A stretch of DNA of 38,246 nt from Methylobacter psychrophilus (lineage in GTDB: Bacteria; Pseudomonadota; Gammaproteobacteria; Methylococcales; Methylomonadaceae), in the NCBI RefSeq assembly GCF_025583945.1, contig NZ_JAOEGU010000037.1, positions 1 to 38,246 on the forward strand, given 5' to 3'. Of the stretch, positions 35,040-38,246 are shown in pieces. Below the pieces are notes generated by a model. It ran no database searches. It was given only the letters and a program-made list of their open reading frames with translations, and was not told the origin of the DNA. Within the stretch, counting starts at the first letter, position 1, and every line of letters begins with the position of its first letter. The translations under genes were made by a program, and so were the position numbers.

Positions 35040-36197
35040 ATGTTAAAGAAAATTTTTAATCGAAAACCCCCTCAACAATACCCTGATTTAACAGGATTAC
35101 TTGAAAAGCAATATTATAATCAAGTCGCTCAACAGCATATACAGTTCGATAACGCGCAATTTTTCGCCTTACAACACCTACAGATCCTTCTCGAGCATCT
35201 ATTGATTAGCGTCAATTATGGTCAAAAATCAGCCGCCTATAAGTTATTTGCCTTGCCTCCAGAAAAATGCCAAAGTTTGTATCTATACGGTGACGTTGGT
35301 CGTGGCAAATCAATGTTGATGACGTTATTTTATGAAACTTGTCCTTTTGAGAAAAAAAAACGCATACATTTCACTATGTTCATGTTGGAGGTTCATGCTT
35401 TTATTCATGAATGGCGACAGCATAATAATACCGATGCGGTTTCTGCTTTGGCAAAAAAAATCAGATCATCAGCCCTGCTACTTTGTGTGGATGAGTTTCA
35501 TGTTACTGATATAGCGGATGCCATGATTTTGAAAAGATTGTTCACTCAGCTTTTTAAGTTGGATACATTAGTGGTTATTACGTCTAACCGTCACCCGGAT
35601 GATTTATATCAGGGTGGCTTGCAAAGAGAGCAATTCTTGGGCTTCACCAAATTGTTGCAAGAAGAGTCTAAAATTATTGAACTGGTTGCTAAAGAAGATT
35701 ATCGTCTCATGCATTTGTGCTCACTTAAAACGACTTATTATTTTCCTTTGGATACCCAGTCGGGTAATTTTGTGCAGCGAACTTATAACGAATTGACGCA
35801 TTTTTCAGCACAAAAAACCGGTATTTTATCCCTATTGGGAAGGCAGGTTATGTTATCCTCGGTACACGAAGACATCGCTCTTGGTACTTTTGATGAGCTT
35901 TGCGTACAACCTTTGGGTTCAGCTGATTACAAGGTAATTGCTAATCAATTCAGTACGTTGATTGTATCTGAAATTCCCAAGCTGTCAGCAGAAAGACATA
36001 ACCAGGCCAAGCGTTTTATGACATTAATAGATGCGCTTTATGAGTATAAAGCAAAACTGATTTGTACTGCTGAAGTACCCCCTCAAGAGCTTTATACCGA
36101 AGGTGAGGGGGCATTTGAATTTAGACGTACGATATCAAGATTAATTGAAATGCAATCAGAGGCTTATTTGCAGAGCAAGCATATCAAGGACTTATAG
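35040..36197 (+). CDS. zapE: Cell division protein ZapE (AFG1-like ATPase)
   Basis: A 385-residue AAA-type ATPase related to yeast AFG1/LACE1; E. coli ZapE modulates Z-ring stability. Walker A is GDVGRGKSM (84-92), Walker B LLLCVDEF (146-153), and the conserved HFTMFMLEVHAFIHEW segment (110-125) and VITSNRHPDDLYQGGLQRE (179-197, arginine-finger region) are present. The C-terminus EFRRTISRLIEMQSEAYL is also family-typical. There is no strong ribosome site. A weak promoter (TTAAAC at 34986, TAATAT at 35008, spacing 16) lies upstream. Confidence 0.92.
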   Translation: MLKKIFNRKPPQQYPDLTGLLEKQYYNQVAQQHIQFDNAQFFALQHLQILLEHLLISVNYGQKSAAYKLFALPPEKCQSLYLYGDVGRGKSMLMTLFYETCPFEKKKRIHFTMFMLEVHAFIHEWRQHNNTDAVSALAKKIRSSALLLCVDEFHVTDIADAMILKRLFTQLFKLDTLVVITSNRHPDDLYQGGLQREQFLGFTKLLQEESKIIELVAKEDYRLMHLCSLKTTYYFPLDTQSGNFVQRTYNELTHFSAQKTGILSLLGRQVMLSSVHEDIALGTFDELCVQPLGSADYKVIANQFSTLIVSEIPKLSAERHNQAKRFMTLIDALYEYKAKLICTAEVPPQELYTEGEGAFEFRRTISRLIEMQSEAYLQSKHIKDL

Positions 36198-36332
36198 GCA
36201 GGCTTTATTTGCTACGAAGCTTGAAGTTGCTTTTGTACGTGCCCTTTGATGTTGATGAATTTTGAAGTTCTTTTGTTTGGTTATATTTCGATAACAACCA
36301 TTTGTCTGGCAAAATATTTATGAGGTGCAACG

Positions 36333-36884
36333 ATGGTATTATTGGCAACGCCAATTTGTGATTTTGGTAAAAAAGCTGTTGATTTTAGCTTGCCGGGTGT
36401 TGATGGCCGCATCTGGTCGCTGGAACAATGCCGGGGAAAAAATGGTTTATTGGTACTATTTATTTGTAATCATTGCCCTTATGTTAAAGCGGTGCAAGAG
36501 CGGATTGTTAGAGATACCCTCGAACTTAAACAGTTTGGTATTGAATCCGTTGCCATTATGTCGAATGATCCGGCTGAATATCCGGAAGATTCGTTCGGTA
36601 ATATGAAGTTACTTGCCTCCCGACTTGATTTTGGTTTTCCTTATTTATTTGATGAAACCCAGCAGATAGCCAAGCAGTACGATGCTATCTGCACGCCAGA
36701 CTTTTTTGGGTATAATAGTCACCTTGAATTACAGTATAGAGGCAGGCTTGATGCCAGCAGAAAAGAAACCGCTCCTGCTGATGCCTACCGTGACCTCTTT
36801 GAAGCCATGAAGCAGGTTGCTGAAACCGGCAAAGGCCCGCAACAACAGATTTCCGGCGTGGGTTGTTCCATCAAATGGAAATAG
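36333..36884 (+). CDS. Thioredoxin-fold (AhpC/TSA-like) redox protein
   Basis: A 183-residue cytoplasmic protein of the thioredoxin-like peroxiredoxin superfamily. The motif CNHCPYV (Cys45, Cys48) after strand LLVLFI is the usual 'thioredoxin family protein' signature of this group, with VDFSLPGVDGR ahead of it and MSNDPAEYPEDSFGNMKLLA following. CTPDFFG is the cis-Pro loop. It is likely a thiol reductant or peroxidase; the substrate is unknown. GAGGTG precedes the start. It ends 33 bases before pgk, so co-transcription with pgk is plausible. Confidence 0.87.
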   Translation: MVLLATPICDFGKKAVDFSLPGVDGRIWSLEQCRGKNGLLVLFICNHCPYVKAVQERIVRDTLELKQFGIESVAIMSNDPAEYPEDSFGNMKLLASRLDFGFPYLFDETQQIAKQYDAICTPDFFGYNSHLELQYRGRLDASRKETAPADAYRDLFEAMKQVAETGKGPQQQISGVGCSIKWK

Positions 36885-36917
36885 ACACATTAAACACACA
36901 AACTAAGAGAGTAAAAT

Positions 36918-38093
36918 ATGTCAATTCAAAACATGGTTGATCTGGATTTATCAGGAAAGCGGGTATTAATTCGTCAGGATCTTAATGTCCCTGTAAAAAA
37001 TGGTGAAGTAACCAGCGATATTCGTATTCAGGCCAGTGTTCCAACCATTGAAAAAGCATTGGCTGCGGGAGCTGCCGTGATGTTGTTATCACATCTCGGT
37101 CGTCCTGTTGAAGGTCAGTATGACGAAGCATCTTCTTTAAAACCTGTTGCTGAACGCTTGGCAAAATTGTTGGGGAAATCGGTCCGATTAGAAAAAGACT
37201 GGCTGGACGGTATTGTTATTGCGCCGGGTGAAGTTGTACTTTGTGAAAACGTGCGCTTCAATGTTGGCGAAGAAAAAAATAGTGACGAGTTAGGCAAGAA
37301 AATGGCCGCTCTTTGTGATATTTTTGTTATGGATGCTTTTGGTACTGCGCACAGAGCACAAGCTTCAACCCATAGTGTCGCCAAATTTGCACCGATTGTT
37401 TGCGCCGGGCCTTTATTGGCCAGTGAACTGGAAGCCTTGGGTAAGGCCTTGGAAACACCTGCCAAACCATTGGTAGCGATTGTCGGCGGTTCTAAAGTAT
37501 CAACCAAATTAACAGTATTAAAATCATTATCTGAAAAAGTAGATCAGTTAATTGTTGGTGGTGGCATTGCCAATACTTTTATTGCTGCTGCAGGTTTTCA
37601 AGTCGGCAAATCGCTATATGAAGCTGATTTATTGGAAGAAGCCAGGCAATTAATCGCCGCTGCAAAAAAAGCCGGTTCTGCCATCCCTATTCCTGTTGAT
37701 GTGGTTTGTGCCAAAGAATTCTCTGAAACTGCCATTGCTACAATAAAAAAGGTTGAGGATGTTGAAGCCGATGATTTAATTCTGGATATAGGTCCTGATA
37801 CGGCAAAACAGTATGCTGAATTGATAAAATCAGCCGGCACTATTGTTTGGAATGGCCCGGTCGGCGTATTTGAAATTGAACAGTTTAGTCACGGTACCCA
37901 GGCACTGGCAACAGCCATCGCTGAAAGCAGTGCTTTTTCAATTGCCGGTGGTGGTGATACCTTGGCAGCTATTGATAAATACGGCATCAATGATCAGGTT
38001 TCATATACCTCGACAGGTGGCGGCGCTTTTCTTGAGTTTCTTGAAGGTAAAGAATTGCCAGCTGTTGCCATTTTAAAATCACGCAGCCATTAG
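36918..38093 (+). CDS. pgk: Phosphoglycerate kinase
   Basis: A 391-residue two-domain glycolytic enzyme that interconverts 1,3-bisphosphoglycerate and 3-phosphoglycerate with ATP. It has the N-domain substrate site [12 protein letters not shown] (19-30) and SHLGRP (58-63), then [11 protein letters not shown], hinge and nucleotide site [18 protein letters not shown], and the C-terminal [13 protein letters not shown]. Length is typical for bacteria (387-395). AGAGAG lies upstream of ATG 36918. Normally part of a gap-pgk-pyk-fba set, but the next gene is beyond the window. Confidence 0.97.
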   Translation: MSIQNMVDLDLSGKRVLIRQDLNVPVKNGEVTSDIRIQASVPTIEKALAAGAAVMLLSHLGRPVEGQYDEASSLKPVAERLAKLLGKSVRLEKDWLDGIVIAPGEVVLCENVRFNVGEEKNSDELGKKMAALCDIFVMDAFGTAHRAQASTHSVAKFAPIVCAGPLLASELEALGKALETPAKPLVAIVGGSKVSTKLTVLKSLSEKVDQLIVGGGIANTFIAAAGFQVGKSLYEADLLEEARQLIAAAKKAGSAIPIPVDVVCAKEFSETAIATIKKVEDVEADDLILDIGPDTAKQYAELIKSAGTIVWNGPVGVFEIEQFSHGTQALATAIAESSAFSIAGGGDTLAAIDKYGINDQVSYTSTGGGAFLEFLEGKELPAVAILKSRSH

Positions 38094-38246
38094 TAAAACA
38101 GGGTATCAAGATTATAAAAGAGCCATTTGCGCTGCCTTGTAGCCTTTGATTTATCTAGCCTACAGAGCCACCTAAAAATCGTTTACCCCAATTTTCAACG
38201 GTAGAATAAGGGTTTGAGAGGTACGATCACGGTTTTTTTCGGGTTT
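38094..38246. other. Right edge, nothing assignable
   Basis: About 150 bases after pgk with no clear terminator hairpin and no ORF that I can assign. The pgk transcript may continue past the window. Confidence 0.4.

Overview
The window looks like a chromosomal segment of a gammaproteobacterium with low to moderate GC. Well-conserved housekeeping genes (xthA, yfbR, rbgA/ylqF, selO, ybiT, yaeQ, ssb, creA, purL, bamC, dapA, dciA, lpxC, zapE, pgk) are interleaved with two accessory stretches. The dapA-bamC junction, a 1295-residue PurL and the YbiT, YaeQ, CreA and BamC families all point to Gammaproteobacteria. The overall style, including a SHOCT-domain protein and GH15/phosphorylase-kinase-like plus glucokinase genes, recalls Methylococcales methanotrophs. 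That family-level placement is an inference from memory; no methane-oxidation gene is present.

Layout. 1-7.4 kb is a scarred region. The C-terminal end of a DDE transposase runs into the tail of a phosphoribosyltransferase gene. An IS1380-type transposase fragment abuts a decayed lipoprotein gene with an LprI-like domain. A group II intron reverse-transcriptase fragment precedes xthA, and a possible group II intron 5' RNA piece follows it. An intact yfbR is followed by a decayed second copy. After rbgA comes the orphan 3' end of another gene. 7.4-12.7 kb is an accessory block dominated by one 1388-residue gene that fuses a GT4-like glycosyltransferase, a STAND-type P-loop NTPase and TPRs with a 46-residue period. 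About 120 nt upstream of its start is a sequence with the architecture of a c-di-GMP-I (GEMM) riboswitch. Behind that lie a mini-element with inverted repeats and a truncated secreted ORF.

12.7-20.9 kb holds a SHOCT-domain protein, a phosphorylase-kinase-alpha/beta-like GH15-fold protein translationally coupled to glucokinase, a periplasmic PEBP protein, a 44-residue membrane protein and selO. 21-27 kb holds ybiT, yaeQ and a forward cluster ssb / pRiA4b ORF-3-like / APH-kinase fusion / creA. 27-38 kb is core metabolism and envelope: purL, bamC and dapA on the minus strand, dciA facing lpxC, then zapE, a thioredoxin-fold protein and pgk on the plus strand.

The most interesting item is the glycosyltransferase-STAND-TPR protein and its candidate second-messenger riboswitch. 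The architecture suggests a signal-regulated or conflict-type effector, but its target and function cannot be read from the sequence.
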